Positions 37,262-48,552 of a stretch of DNA of 60,000 nucleotides are shown piece by piece. Each line of letters starts with the position of its first letter. Within the stretch, counting starts at the first letter, position 1. Origin of the DNA: Cryptomeria japonica (taxonomy: Eukaryota > Streptophyta > Pinopsida > Cupressales > Cupressaceae); contig NC_081414.1 in the NCBI RefSeq assembly GCF_030272615.1, forward strand, positions 765,379,483 to 765,439,482, read 5' to 3'. A model generated the notes under the pieces. The model made no database searches. It was not told the DNA's origin and saw only the letters and a list, made by a program, of their open reading frames with translations. The position numbers and the translations under genes were made by a program.

Positions 37262-40127
37262 CTAGTTCTTTCTATAATCTTGCTTCACTCTAATCCATAT
37301 CCCTTATCCTATCTATTCATATCTTTTACCATCCAGTGCTATCTACGATATTGCTTCACCTTATCCATATCCTCTAATCCATATCCTCTTATCCATACTA
37401 TCTATCCTATCTATTCATTGCTTCCATCATCCAGTGCTATCTACAATCTTGCTTCACCTTATCCATATCCTCTAATCCATATCCCCTTTTCCATCATTGA
37501 TCTTGATCAAAACTATGGACAAAAAATCCATTTCCACCTCATTGGTTCAGTCATCCATTCATAATATTCCTTGTCTTGCCATACATTGGGGCAACCAAAT
37601 ACATCTTTCTTCTAATCCAAAAACTCAAAAAAATCAAAATATCCAAAAACTCAAAAAAATCAAAATATCTAAAAACTCAAAACATCCAAAAACTAAAAAT
37701 AAAAATATCCACAAAATCAAAATTGAAAATCAAAACATGAAAGCATGGACCATCCATCAAATCAATTCAACAACAGGAAAACTCTCAAAGTCTGCAATCA
37801 AACTGATCACATGTCTTGTTAATCAATTCATCACTCGAAATCAACATCAACATCAAACATGTCTTATACAGGGATAGGTACACTCGAAACCAGACACATT
37901 GGTCTTATACGGGGTACTCACTCTTTGAAACCAGACATTCCTATCAATCATCGAGTCTTGATAATCAATCCATCTATCTATCAACATCAAACATGTCTTA
38001 TACAGGGATAGGTACACTCGAAACCAAACATATCGGTCTTATACGGGATACTCACTCTTTGAAACCAGACATTCTTATCAATCATCAAATAAATCAAAAC
38101 AATGACATAGATCAATATGACTGCTAGATTTTGTTCTAGTTGGCCTTATCTTTATCAATTGATGGCAGCACATGTTTCACAAATCATATTCTACATATCA
38201 CATCCACCCATCTGAGACATCACCAAAAATTCTCAAATGCTTATCAATCCTGGACATACTTAGCGTAGTCACTATCCTTGGTTTATCTAAATCAATTATC
38301 AAAATCATATCCCACCTGGCTTGGTGATCAGTGTATATATCCATATCGAAGTAGTATCAACAGCAAGGGCCAAAATCTTGCCCTTGTTGGGGGCATTTCG
38401 CCTTCAATATTTTCAACATCAGACCAAACACGTAGCAAGACAAACAAGGATCAGAACAACCAACAAATGACAAATGACAATGCAAGAAAGCTAAACATCA
38501 CAGACTTAAACTGATTTTAACTAAGCAAAGATCTATTTGCAAGATGTTTTAATTGACAAGAATACATTCCAAATAGCATGCATGCTTACTTATGGTTGTT
38601 TATTTTTGCTTATCATATCTCCTAAGTGACTCAAGGATGTCTCAATGACTAGAGAAGCAAGGAAGGAATGTGATGTTTTATTTGTCTGCTATTTGTGAGT
38701 GAAGTCTTTTATCATACAAATTAGTCCTATGAAGCAATCAGGTGGCATATCGCTGAGGATATTTCAGATTTGTATGGGGCAAAGGTTAACTCTTATCTGT
38801 TTACGCAAGAAACACTCAGGTCGTCTTGGTTCAATTATACCTCGATGCTTGTGTCGTCTTGCAATATCAAAATCCATGTAAGTTATACTTAGGTCATTAT
38901 GGTTCAATTATACCATGATGCTTGTATCAACTTTCAACAAAAAAAGGCTCGATGATGAAAACAAAGGAAGCACTGGCACTTTGATCACAATAGATGGCAA
39001 CATTGAGAACGAGAATGCATATTAAGCTTTGCATTAGCTGCACATCATTATCATCTTAATCTTGCATGAGTTGCACATCATTTTTCTTGCATTTAGTTGC
39101 ACATCATTATCATTATCATACACATCTCATAAATCAATGCAATACATCATCACATTTTCACTCATGTCATCATAAATCATTCATTTACATCCTAATCAAA
39201 ATCAAGAGCATTTATCTAAGCATCACATCATCCTCATAGAATCTCATATCGAAACATAATGCATATCATTCATCATTGCATCCCTCACATGCATATCTAT
39301 CGCATCATCATGGAATCTTTCTTCACTTTCATATCTTCATCATTCTTCCAAACTATCTTCTATCATTCTTCCAAACTATCTTCTATCATGTCTTATACAG
39401 GATGTATCTTTCTTGAAACCAGATGTTTTGATCAGCTCTTATACAGGATATATCGTTCCTGAAACCAGATGTTTTGATTAGCTCTGATACAGGATATATC
39501 GTTCCTGAAACCAGGCATTTTGATCGGTCTTATACAAGATATGTCGTTCCTGAAACTAGACGCTCGATCATCCATGTCTTATACAGGCAGTATCATTCCT
39601 GAAACCAGATGCTCGATCATCCATATCTTATACAGGCGGTATCATTCCTGAAACCAGATGCTCGATCATCCATGTCTTATACAGGAGGTGTCATACCTGA
39701 AACCAAACTTGATCTCAATCCAATTAATCTAATCAATCTTATCAAACCCATGCATGTAATCACTATCCACTCTTCTATCTTTCAAATAGCATTCTTCTTC
39801 TTTCGAGAGATCATTCATGCCTTTTGTGCACGAATGATCTCCCGAGGGGGCATTATCATATCATATGGACATCAATTTCATATCAGTTTCATATCAAATC
39901 AATTCTTCATATATGGGGCATCATCAATATCGCTCATCAAATTTGGGGCATCATATTGAATTTTCATATCAAATCAATTTTTCATATCCACAGCATCATA
40001 TCGACTTTTCATATCAAATCAATTTTTCATATCCACAACATCATATCGATCAAATTTTGGCATCATATCCAACAAGATTGTCTTTGAATCAACATGTGCT
40101 CACACGTTAACTCAAAAAGGGGCAAAA
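37262..40127 (+). other. Non-coding 3' region of element B, second copy of the modules
   Basis: TCTAATCCATATCC-type repeats (37290-37490), an A-rich AAAATCAAAATATCC tract (37620-37740), CTTATACAGGGATAGGTACAC repeat pairs at 37862-38070, then a second ACATACTTAGCGTAGTCACT block at 38254-38277, a GACTCAAGGATGTCTC block at about 38628, paired GGTTCAATTATACC motifs at 38815-38841 and 38888-38914, seven tandem CTTATACAGG units at 39390-39710, the stem-loop at 39803-39845 followed by GGGGGCAT, CATATCAAATCAATTTTTCATATCC repeats (39880-40070), and the PPT CAAAAAGGGGCAAAA at 40113-40127. Open frames here are short and not protein-like. Confidence 0.7.
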
Positions 40128-41580
40128 TGTAGACACCTAAAAGTTGCACAATGAATTAAGTGAATTTTATTCATTTAATTATTCTTAATTCTTCCAATTA
40201 ATTAAATTAAGATTTAATTAATATACCCTTCTTCTATCTAAGCCATTTAATTAAATTCACATTTAATTAAGGACCCCCCCTCTAGCCATTTTAATTAAAT
40301 TCACATTTAATTAAAAATATCAATTTATCCCCTTTCCCATTTTAATTAAATCTACATTTAATTAAAATCTCATTTGCATTTAAATAAATCTAATTTTATT
40401 TAAAAATCCCCCACTTGCAAAATCCTACAAGTGCAAGTTGCAAACACAATTGAGATAAATTAATTTTATTTTAATTAAATTCCCCTCCACCCACTTGCAA
40501 AATCCTACATCTCCCACTTGCCTCTCTAAACCCCCTTCTAGATTCTTCTAATCACTTCTAAATTAGCCTAACCCATCTCCTAAATATTGTCACAACCCTA
40601 AGCAAAGGGAAGTCACTTCTCAAACCCTCAAAGTCTTTGAAAACCATTAAAGGCTTTATGTCTCTTACAAATTTGTCCCCAGAGTCTTCCAAACCATTAA
40701 TGGTTAACTCAACCTTCTTACATGGTTAGAGACTTTTTGCCTAACTCAACTTTCATCTAACCCAAGGGTCTCATCAAGCATTCATTGCTTTGACCATGGT
40801 TATTCCTTTAACCCTTGCACAAGAGTTTACCCTTTGGGTAAAAGCTTTATCCAATGGATAACCCTAACCCAACCTTAACCCTTACCCCCTAAGGTAACCA
40901 TCATGTCTTCTCAAGCATTTAATGCTTCTTTCATCTCCTCTCAAGCAGTATCTTGTTGACAATTGTCACCATTTCATTGGTGAGAATTGTGAACATGGAT
41001 TGAGCAACTTTCAAACTCAACCCTTGATTAACTCTTTCAATCCTAGCCATCCATTGCCCTATTTTTGCTATAAATAGAGCTCTCATTCCTCCATTTTCAA
41101 ATATATGCAAGCTCTTAGTATCATACTTATGCTCAATTTTATCACATTTAGTCTCTCTCTTTGCAAATAAGGATTAATCTAATAATCATTTTAGATTGCT
41201 TCTTTTATCAATAGTTTAACTACATAACTAGTATATCATGTTAGGATAACATCATTACTAATCTTGTCATCTTATAATCTAGTTCATTTCATTTGTAGGA
41301 TCATGCATAGATAGGTTGCATTTTCATGTTAAAATCAATCAAAGCATCCCTCGTTCTTACATTTGTCATCCCTAAACCACTTTGCTCAGTGATATGAGAG
41401 TAGAGGCATTGGTTTGAGGGACCTTGTGAGATAGAGAACCATGGAACCAACCTTGGGAAGCTGAGTCATCCTTCATGACTCCATAGCTTGCACCAAGAAG
41501 TCCTATGGGTGTGTAGGCAAGCCTCTTGGAGCTTCATTTTTCACATTTTAAGTTCTATTGACCTGCTTTTCCTGCATACA
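40128..41580 (+). repeat. 3' LTR of element B
   Basis: 1,453 bp, TGTAGACACC to ...CCTGCATACA, followed by the target duplication ATATG. TATAAATA is at 41069-41076. It differs from the 5' LTR at about 30 positions (near 2%). Confidence 0.93.
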
Positions 41581-41675
41581 ATATGTATACAAAATTAAAA
41601 CATAATTTAAAAATTAAAACACATGCTGAGCAAATTAAGGGACTTGAGAGAAAAAGACAAAATCACAATGTGATA

Positions 41676-43590
41676 AGTATGTGGTCAAATTGGGTCCTAA
41701 GGGGTACATTGTAAACATTAGGATGTTATAAGGGGTCATAAGTGGTCCTAAGGGGTCACACATGTGTTAGAACACATGCGTGAACCCTAAGGACCACATA
41801 TGACCCCTTAGGACACTACATGTAATCAATATGTGGTCAAATTGGGTCCTAAGGGGTACATTGTAAATATTAGGATTTTATAAGGGACCTCATAAGTGGT
41901 CCTAAGGGGTCACATGTGTTCTAACACACAAGCGCGACCCCTTCAGACACTATATGATCAGTATGTCGTCAAATTGGGTCTTAAGGGGTACATTGTAAAC
42001 ATTAAGATGTTATAAGGGGTCATGAGTGGTCCGAAGGGGTCACACATGTGTTCTAACATATGCCTGGCCCCTTAGGACCACATATGACCCTTTAGGACAC
42101 TATGCGATCCTAAGGGGTATGTTGTACACACTAGGATGTTATAAGGGGTCATATGTGGTCCTAAGTGGTCACAGATGTGTTAGAACACATGTATGACCCC
42201 TTAGGACCACATATGACCCCTTAGGACACTATGTGATCAGGTAAGGGGTATGTTTTACACACTAGGATGTTATAAGGGGTCATGTGTGGTCCTAAGGGGT
42301 CACACGTGTTAGAACACATACATGACCCCGTAGGACTACATATGACCCCTTAGGGCACTATGTGATCCTAAGGGGTATGTTGTACACAATAGGATGTTAA
42401 ATAAGGGGTCATATGTGGTCGTAAGGGGTCACACATGTGTTGGAACACATACGTGACCCCTTAGGACCACATATGACCCCTTACGACACTATGTGATCCT
42501 AAGGGGTATGTTGTACACACTAGGATGTTATAAGGGGTCATATGTGGTCCTGAGGGGTCACACATGTGTTCTAACACATGCGTGACCCCTTAGGACCATA
42601 TATGACCCCATAGGACACTATGTGATCCTAAGGGGTATGTTGTACACACTAGGATGTTATAAGGGGTTATATGTGGTCCTAAGGGGTCATGCATGTGTCC
42701 TAAGGGGTCACACATGTGTTCTAACACATGCCTGACCCCTTAGAACCACATATGACCCCTTAGGACACTATGTGATCCTAAGGGGTATGTTGTACACACT
42801 AGGATATTGAATAAGGGGTCATATGTGGTCCTAAGGGGTCACACATGTGTTAGAATACATGCGTGACCCTTTAAGACCACATATGACCTCTTAGGACACT
42901 ATGTGATCCTTAGGGGTATATTGTACACACTAAGATGTGAAATAAGGGGTATGTTGTACACACTAGGATGTTATAAGGGGTCACACGTGTTAGAACACAT
43001 GCGTGACCCCTTCGGACCACATATGACCCCTTAGTACACTATGTGATCCTAAGGGGTATGTTGTACACACTATGATGTTATAAGGGATCATATGTGGTCC
43101 TAAGGGTCACACATGTGTTAGAACACATGCCTGACCCCTTAGGACCACATCTGATCATGTTGTACACACTAGGATGTCCTAAGGGGTCAGGCATGTGTTC
43201 TAACACATGCGTGACCCCTTAGGACCACATATGACCCCTTAGGATACTATGTGATCCTAAGGGGTATGTTGTACACACTAGGATGTTAAAAGGGGTCATA
43301 TATGGTCTTAAGGGGTCATGCATGTATTAGAGCACATGCCTGACCCCTTAGGATCGCATGTGACCCCTTAAGACACTATGTGATCCGAAGGGGTCACACA
43401 TGTGTTAGAACACATGCATGACCCCATAGGACCACATATGACCCCTTAAGACACTAGATGTGATCAGTATGTGGTCAAATGGGGTCCTAAGGGGTACGTT
43501 GTACACACTAAGATGTTATAAGGGGTCATATGTGGTCCTAAGGGGTCATGTTGTATGTGTAATAGGATGTGAAAAGGGGTCATAGAGGTT
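41676..43590. repeat. Palindromic tandem satellite, about 130-bp unit
   Basis: About 15 units, period near 130 bp. Each unit has two arms of about 36 nt: GGGGTCATATGTGGTCCTAA, then GGGGTCACACATGTGTT, then a 2-nt centre, then the reverse complement back to TATGACCCC. It is followed by TTAGGACACTATGTGATCCT and AAGGGGTATGTTGTACACAC, then TAGGATGTTATAA. Some units have lost an arm or carry a partial duplication. No open reading frame. It starts about 90 bp after the target duplication of element B and so belongs to the older surrounding DNA. Confidence 0.92.
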
Positions 43591-43594
43591 CTAT

Positions 43595-44075
43595 TTTTCC
43601 TAATTTATTTAAATTTATTATCTAAGTTTTATAATATTTTTCTAAGTTTTAATTTAAGATTTATTTTTTCTAACATTTTAGTTTATTATATTTGGTTTTA
43701 TAACATTTTCCTAAGTTTTAATTTTGCTAATGTTTTTCTTAACGTTTTTCTAAGTTTTAATTTACTACCTTAGTTTTCTAAGTTTTTCATAATGTTTTTT
43801 TTTAACAGTTGAAAAAAATAATACATATATTGTTATTTAATTAAAAAAACAAATTAACATTAAATTAAAACATTAAATTAAGTTTTCTAACATTTTTCTA
43901 AGTTTTAATTTTGCTAATGTTTTTTCTAAAAAATTTTCAGATGTTTTTCTAAGTTTTAAAATTTTAGTATAGATATGTTTTCTAAGTTTTTGTTAACATT
44001 TTTCTAAAATGTTGAAAAAAAAAAATATATATAATTATTTAACTAAAAAAACAAATTATTTACTATTTTTTAAAT
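43595..44075. repeat. AT-rich minisatellite
   Basis: Degenerate repeats of the motif TAACATTTTTCTAAGTTTTA at 20-60 bp spacing, ending in A-rich runs. Confidence 0.65.
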
Positions 44076-44329
44076 AAATTTAATAAAAAATAAAAAACAA
44101 AAAAAAGGTTATTTTGTGTACCTGAAATAATATAGGTCGAAAGCCAAAAGGTGAGAAGCGCTCGCTGTTGCTGACAGGGCATGGTGACATAATTCTAATG
44201 GCGGGTTCACTCTAGCCCCGTCTCCACAGTAAACTCCCAAATCGAAAATGATAGTTTAATTTCATTTTCGACTTTTATAGAGACTGAATAAAAAATAATT
44301 TTTAAAATATTTTATTGGGTTCGATTGAA

Positions 44330-44436
44330 CCCCAAAATCCATCTCGAGTTCGATCGAACCTAGGTACAATGGGGGGTTCGATCGAACCCGTGGGGGTAAT
44401 TCACTCGAACACCCCTAGTTCGTTCGAACCCATCAA
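44330..44436. repeat. TTCGATCGAA palindromic repeat cluster (right subterminal)
   Basis: Units GGGTTCGATTGAACCCC, GAGTTCGATCGAACCT, GGGGTTCGATCGAACCCG, TTCACTCGAACACCCC and AGTTCGTTCGAACCC. It lies just inside the right terminal repeat at 44474-44505 and matches the type of cluster seen at 19636-19800. A CGAAAATGA / TCATTTTCG inverted pair lies just before it (about 44238-44265). Confidence 0.6.
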
Positions 44437-44564
44437 TTTTTTTTTTCCCACCCCGTGAATTTCGTTTGCGAGGAAAAGTGGGAACCATTATTGTGAGTTC
44501 ACCCACCTTAGTTAACTCATTTCAAGAAGGTAATATTTTGAAATGTGTCAAATTATGTGATGGT

Positions 44565-44780
44565 TTATAATAGGATTCAATTGTGTAGTTATTGAGTTAA
44601 TATTCCTAAACCCCTATTTCATTACTAGTGATTCAAAAGACTCCATCTTTCATGAGCATGGATGACCCACATAACATTCATTGCATTTAAGTTATCACCA
44701 CAAGTGCGGAGCATCAAGACTTTTCAACATAACACCCATCTCAATATTATGGCTCAAGTGTGCTTAACTATAGAGTTGTT
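44565..44780 (-). repeat. Old Cassandra-type LTR remnant with degenerate 5S rRNA segment (copy 1)
   Basis: Read on the minus strand, about 44690-44770 resembles the 3' half of 5S rRNA (ACTCTATAGTTAAGCACACT, then GAGATGGGTG). It aligns, with the sequence before it (TCAATTGTGTAGTTATTGAG), to the better preserved copy at 47975-48200. 5S-derived segments inside short LTRs are the signature of Cassandra TRIM elements. Confidence 0.5.
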
Positions 44781-46120
44781 AAGATATTGTGATATTTAAT
44801 TGTAATTTTTAAATATATAATATTTCCCCAATTTCCTTGGAATGGGTATATTGGGAAACATGTAGTTGAAGATATTATTATTCTCCCAATTGACTTGAAA
44901 TATTATTTGTAATGTCATTCAAGAAGGAAGGTTGAGTATGATGGTGGTGGTTACACATTAGTTACAATTCATTAACATCACTTTCTCATATTTTGGTGCT
45001 AGGACCAAAAATGGAGCATCTTCTTTATTATTGATTGGGTCCCACATTTAGTGGTTTGATATTGGAGTGTTAATTTAGAGGGAGGGAGTGGGTAGGGGGT
45101 GGTTGCCTATACATGCCATCTTGGTTAGCTAGTGACAAGATTTATAGAGACAAAAGATATCTTTCGTAACATCTATTACAAAATATGGGTTAGATTTATA
45201 GAGACAAAAGATATCTTTCATAGCATCTATTACAAAATATGGGTTGATGATTCAAATAAAGCATATTGAGAAGGGAAATAAGCTCAAAGAGGTAGATAGA
45301 GGGAGAGAATAAAGATTTTAAAGAAGAAAAATAGAGAAAAGGGAATAAAATAAAATAGAATAATGTATGCAATGAGGTAACAAAGAAGGTTGGTGATAGA
45401 CATAGAATATGTAATGAACAAAGATAATGATAAGAAGAATTTATAAAAGTTGATATCTCAAGAAGGTTATGCTACAAAAGCTTCCTAGTAATCCTTGAAG
45501 CACCCTAATTTTTAAGCATGTTGTATTAAGATATTAATAAAACAAACAAAATATTATCATTTAATCTTTACATATCTATCAAGAGACTTGTTAGACACAT
45601 TTATTTGACAATGATAAAAGGCTTAGTTCATTATCTACTTTAATATATTCAAGTAAGTTAAATCTTGTGAATTAAATAGATGTAATGGATTGGTTATTAT
45701 CAAATGTGATAGGCAATATCCTCTATATGTTAGAGGTGATGAACTTGCATGTTAGTTCCTACATAGTTGTATTATGAATATCAAAGAAATAGTGAGTTTA
45801 AAGGCCAGTTTTTTACTGTTGCTGAATTTATCAAAGTATTTGAACTAATATTTCCATTCTTCTATTTTTGCATGATGTAGGGAAATATCTTTTGTATGAG
45901 TCAACTATGTGTGAGTTTTAATATATAATAAATTTTCTTATAACATATTATTGAAGATATTACAAAGATTCATTTTAAGGGCATTATGCCTTCTCTTTTA
46001 TATAAAAATTATCTTTAATGAAATTCCAAAGTAATAACTAATTATATTTCTTAGTGTATATCATCTTTTCCACCAAAACTCTTTACATCATATTTTTATA
46101 TCAATATTTTTTTCTTAAAA
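44781..46120. other. AT-rich repeat-poor DNA with a 54-bp tandem duplication
   Basis: No coding content. A GATTTATAGAGACAAAAGAT unit is duplicated at 45139-45246 (period about 54). Confidence 0.45.
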
Positions 46121-46158
46121 CACGTGGGCATGCTTAAGCTCATAGCTAGGATATAAAA
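46121..46158 (+). promoter_or_regulatory. G-box/ABRE-like motif and TATA box
   Basis: CACGTGGGC at 46121-46129 and TATAAAA at 46152-46158, about 100 bp before an ATG at 46256. The spacing and order are those of a plant core promoter. No experimental start site is implied. Confidence 0.4.
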
Positions 46159-46255
46159 GGAAGCCTAGAAAAGCACACAAAGAGGTTCTAAAGTACTAAG
46201 GAGACTTTGTAGGGTGTAGGAGACTCTCAATCTTAACTATTGCAAAGATAAAGAC

Positions 46256-46349
46256 ATGTCAGAAAAGGAAGGAGTAAAAATAATGCTCAACACTAGGCAA
46301 AAAATGTCAGAGGATGAGGAACTAGCAAGCATTGTGGCACAAGCTCAAG
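46256..46349 (+). CDS. Putative first exon of an unrecognised gene or captured gene fragment
   Basis: The ATG at 46256 opens 31 codons with sensible composition (MSEKEGVKIMLNTRQKMSED ...), ending at a donor CAAG|GTGAGA at 46349/46350 (phase 1). A G-box and TATA box lie upstream at a natural distance. I could not find a convincing second exon before the repeats at 46752. It may be the 5' end of a host gene captured or stranded by transposition. Family unknown. Confidence 0.3.
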
Positions 46350-46751
46350 GTGAGATGGTGTACTATCAAGTCAATGTGATCAATGTATCTTATGCCTTTA
46401 ATGTTGATAAATTGTGGTAGTAAGAAAATCATATGCAAAATCAATAAATGCTAAAATTCATGGGTCAATTGTATTAATTTCATTGTAAAATAAAATAATG
46501 AAATGTTGTGTTTGTAAATATTTTTAAACAATCCAAAGAGGTTAAACACCATTTGGGAATGTTGCAAAATCTTGTTAGAGAACACAGATCCACAAATCGA
46601 CAAAAAGGACAAATTTGTGAACCGTGTTATTGGGATCAAGGATACAAGGAAAAATGGATAAAGAATGCTACCCCCAACACACATTTTTTCCCATATATGT
46701 GATCAATAGATACACAATAACACACTCATGTCAAATATGCCAATGGATATT
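46350..46751. other. Non-coding DNA after the putative exon
   Basis: Short open frames on both strands at 46451-46702 overlap and have no recognisable content. Confidence 0.35.
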
Positions 46752-47036
46752 TCCTCTAAATTAAAAAGTTCATAATGCATCACACCTATAAATTCTTTGA
46801 AGAACATTTCAAAGAATCCTCAACAACTAAGATATGGATAAAGCTCAATGCTCTTCCATTAAATAAATACACAAAGTTTTTATGACCTGGATGATAACTA
46901 TACCCTAAAGAAATCAAACTTTATAAACTACATAGTATTCTCATCATAGGTAGAAGAGATCTTGGGATTGATGGGTTTTTACTATCTAGCCCGATTTTAT
47001 TAAGTTTTTTTGGCACCTAATTAATAATAGTGTATT
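46752..47036. repeat. Dispersed repeat, copy 1
   Basis: AATTAAAAAGTTCATAATGC ... ATTTCAAAGAATCCTCAACA ... TACTATCTAGC to TTTTTTGGCACCT matches 48292-48547 with moderate divergence. Probably the same old element family as the 5S-bearing repeats, since in the second copy it directly follows the 5S segment. Confidence 0.6.
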
Positions 47037-47974
47037 GGTGTTTTTCGAAAAATCACACATCGACAAAAATGTGCTATAAGACATCAATGCCATCAAACTT
47101 ACCTGAAATTGTAAAGTTTTTGATTTTGTCCCTTTGCTTAGTAAACATAACATGACATTTCTAATATAACAACTAGCTTAATAAAACCACACAAATAATT
47201 TTATGACCAAAAAACAATATGAAATATACATTCCAAAACACAAATATAAAATTATCTTCATTGCACAAATTGATTTAGACCGCTCACAAATAGTCACAGA
47301 TTCAATAACAATTCCACACCTCATCATTACAAAAGCGATAAATAGTTGTTCTATTTTTGTTTACTAAAATTTAACTTTGACCAATAAATTGGGCAATGCT
47401 TAAGAATAGCCACCAAAAACAAAAAAACTACTACTTTTATGGGCCAAAAAAGAAACATGCAAAAGTTCCAATAGGTGCTCAAAAAACACAAATGTATTTA
47501 TGCCTACTAAAGATGATTGAAATAAGAGAAATCAAGATTGTAAATAACTTGAGAGCTCAATGGCATGTTGGAATATACTTTTAGACCCTTTAAATTAGGG
47601 TTTGAAGCTTTGTAGAGAAAAAGCAATGGAAAATGACCAATCTAATAGAAGAAATCATTTGAATATGTACTATTATAAAGTAAAACAACCATAATATTCA
47701 TCAAACGAAGAAGAATTTTGCATGAATGAATGAAGCTATGAAACCTTACAAATAGGAAAAAATAAGTTTGGAAACCTCCAATCCTCCAACTCCAAAAACT
47801 AAACACTTTCACTAAGTGTGTTACTAACTACCTCCTTGTTACTATGGTCACCAATGGTGAAATTTACTTTGAAACATTTACTTTGAACAAACCCTAAATA
47901 TTTTAAAATGAAAAAACACTTGCAAAATTAGTCTAGTATAAGTAGGAGGTATATTCCACAACAAGTCAAACTAT
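47037..47974. other. AT-rich DNA, nothing recognised
   Basis: No coding frame, terminal repeat or RNA feature that I can support. Confidence 0.4.
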
Positions 47975-48200
47975 GATATTGCTATCAGGGTTTAACTGTG
48001 TAGTTTTTGAGTCAAACTCATTGACCCATGTTTCATGAGTAGTGGTTCACAAGAACACACCTCTCATGAGAATGAATAATCCACTTAGCACTCATTGCAT
48101 CTAGGTGATGTTCACAAGGGTGAAGCATTGGGCCTTCCCGAGAGGTCACCCATCCCAGTACTACTCCAACTCAAGCACGCTTAACCACAAAGTTCCCTCC
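47975..48200 (-). repeat. Cassandra-type LTR segment carrying a 5S rRNA 3' half (copy 2)
   Basis: On the minus strand, 48188 to about 48134 reads GTTAAGCGTGCTTGAG, AGTAGTACTGGGATGGGTGA and CCTCTCGGGAAG, which matches the 3' half of plant 5S rRNA including the C-box region of the internal Pol III promoter. The 5' half is not clearly present, so this is not a functional 5S gene. Cassandra TRIM elements are known to carry 5S sequence in their LTRs; that is the most likely origin. The direction is opposite to the host PYL gene. Confidence 0.65.
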
Positions 48201-48291
48201 AAGGTTAAACCCACTTAGCTTGCAACCCCATTTGCAAAACCTTCATCAAGTGTAATATAATTAGTCTAATATAATTAAAAAGTCCATATTG

Positions 48292-48552
48292 TCTTTAAAT
48301 TAAAAAGTGCATAATGCATTATGCCTATCAATAAAACATTTCAAAGAATCCTCAACAACCAAGATATGGGTAGAGCTCAACACTCTTCTATTAATAAATA
48401 CACACATTTTTTACTAAGGATGATAACTATAGTCTAAAGCAATCAACCACTAAAGCTATAATCAACATCATATTCTCATCAGAAGAGCTCTTGAGTTTGA
48501 TAGGTATCTACTATCTAGCTCAATTTTATCAAGTTTTTTTTGCACCTGTTTA
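48292..48552. repeat. Dispersed repeat, copy 2
   Basis: Second copy of the repeat at 46752-47036. It stops matching after TTTTTTTGCACCT, immediately before the proposed left end of element C. Confidence 0.6.

Larger units (their letters stand above)
26567..41580 (+). mobile_element. Element B: Tat-type Ty3/gypsy element with deletion and nested copia
   Basis: Bounded by a perfect target duplication ATATG (26562-26566 and 41581-41585). It has LTRs at 26567-27987 and 40128-41580, about 98% identical. PBS, gag, protease and most of RT are gone: the 5' LTR is joined to the RT thumb. What remains is thumb, first RNase H, second RNase H and integrase, all with stops, then a long 3' region with remnants of an antisense PMD gene and a complete antisense copia element. 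The 15,014-bp span includes 4,733 bp of nested copia and its duplicated target. Confidence 0.92.

Noticed and set aside
39824-40110. His/Ile/Ser-rich open frames before the 3' LTR of element B
   Set aside because: Translations of the CATATCAAATCAATTTTTC tandem repeat.
41676-43590. CRISPR-like array
   Set aside because: Repeats are continuous with no unique spacers and this is plant nuclear DNA; it is a palindromic satellite.
41676-43590. Interstitial telomere repeat because of CCTAAGGGG
   Set aside because: The plant telomere unit TTTAGGG/CCCTAAA is not present in tandem.
48134-48188. Functional 5S rRNA gene
   Set aside because: Only the 3' half is recognisable, with changes, and it is flanked by repeat DNA rather than 5S spacer.
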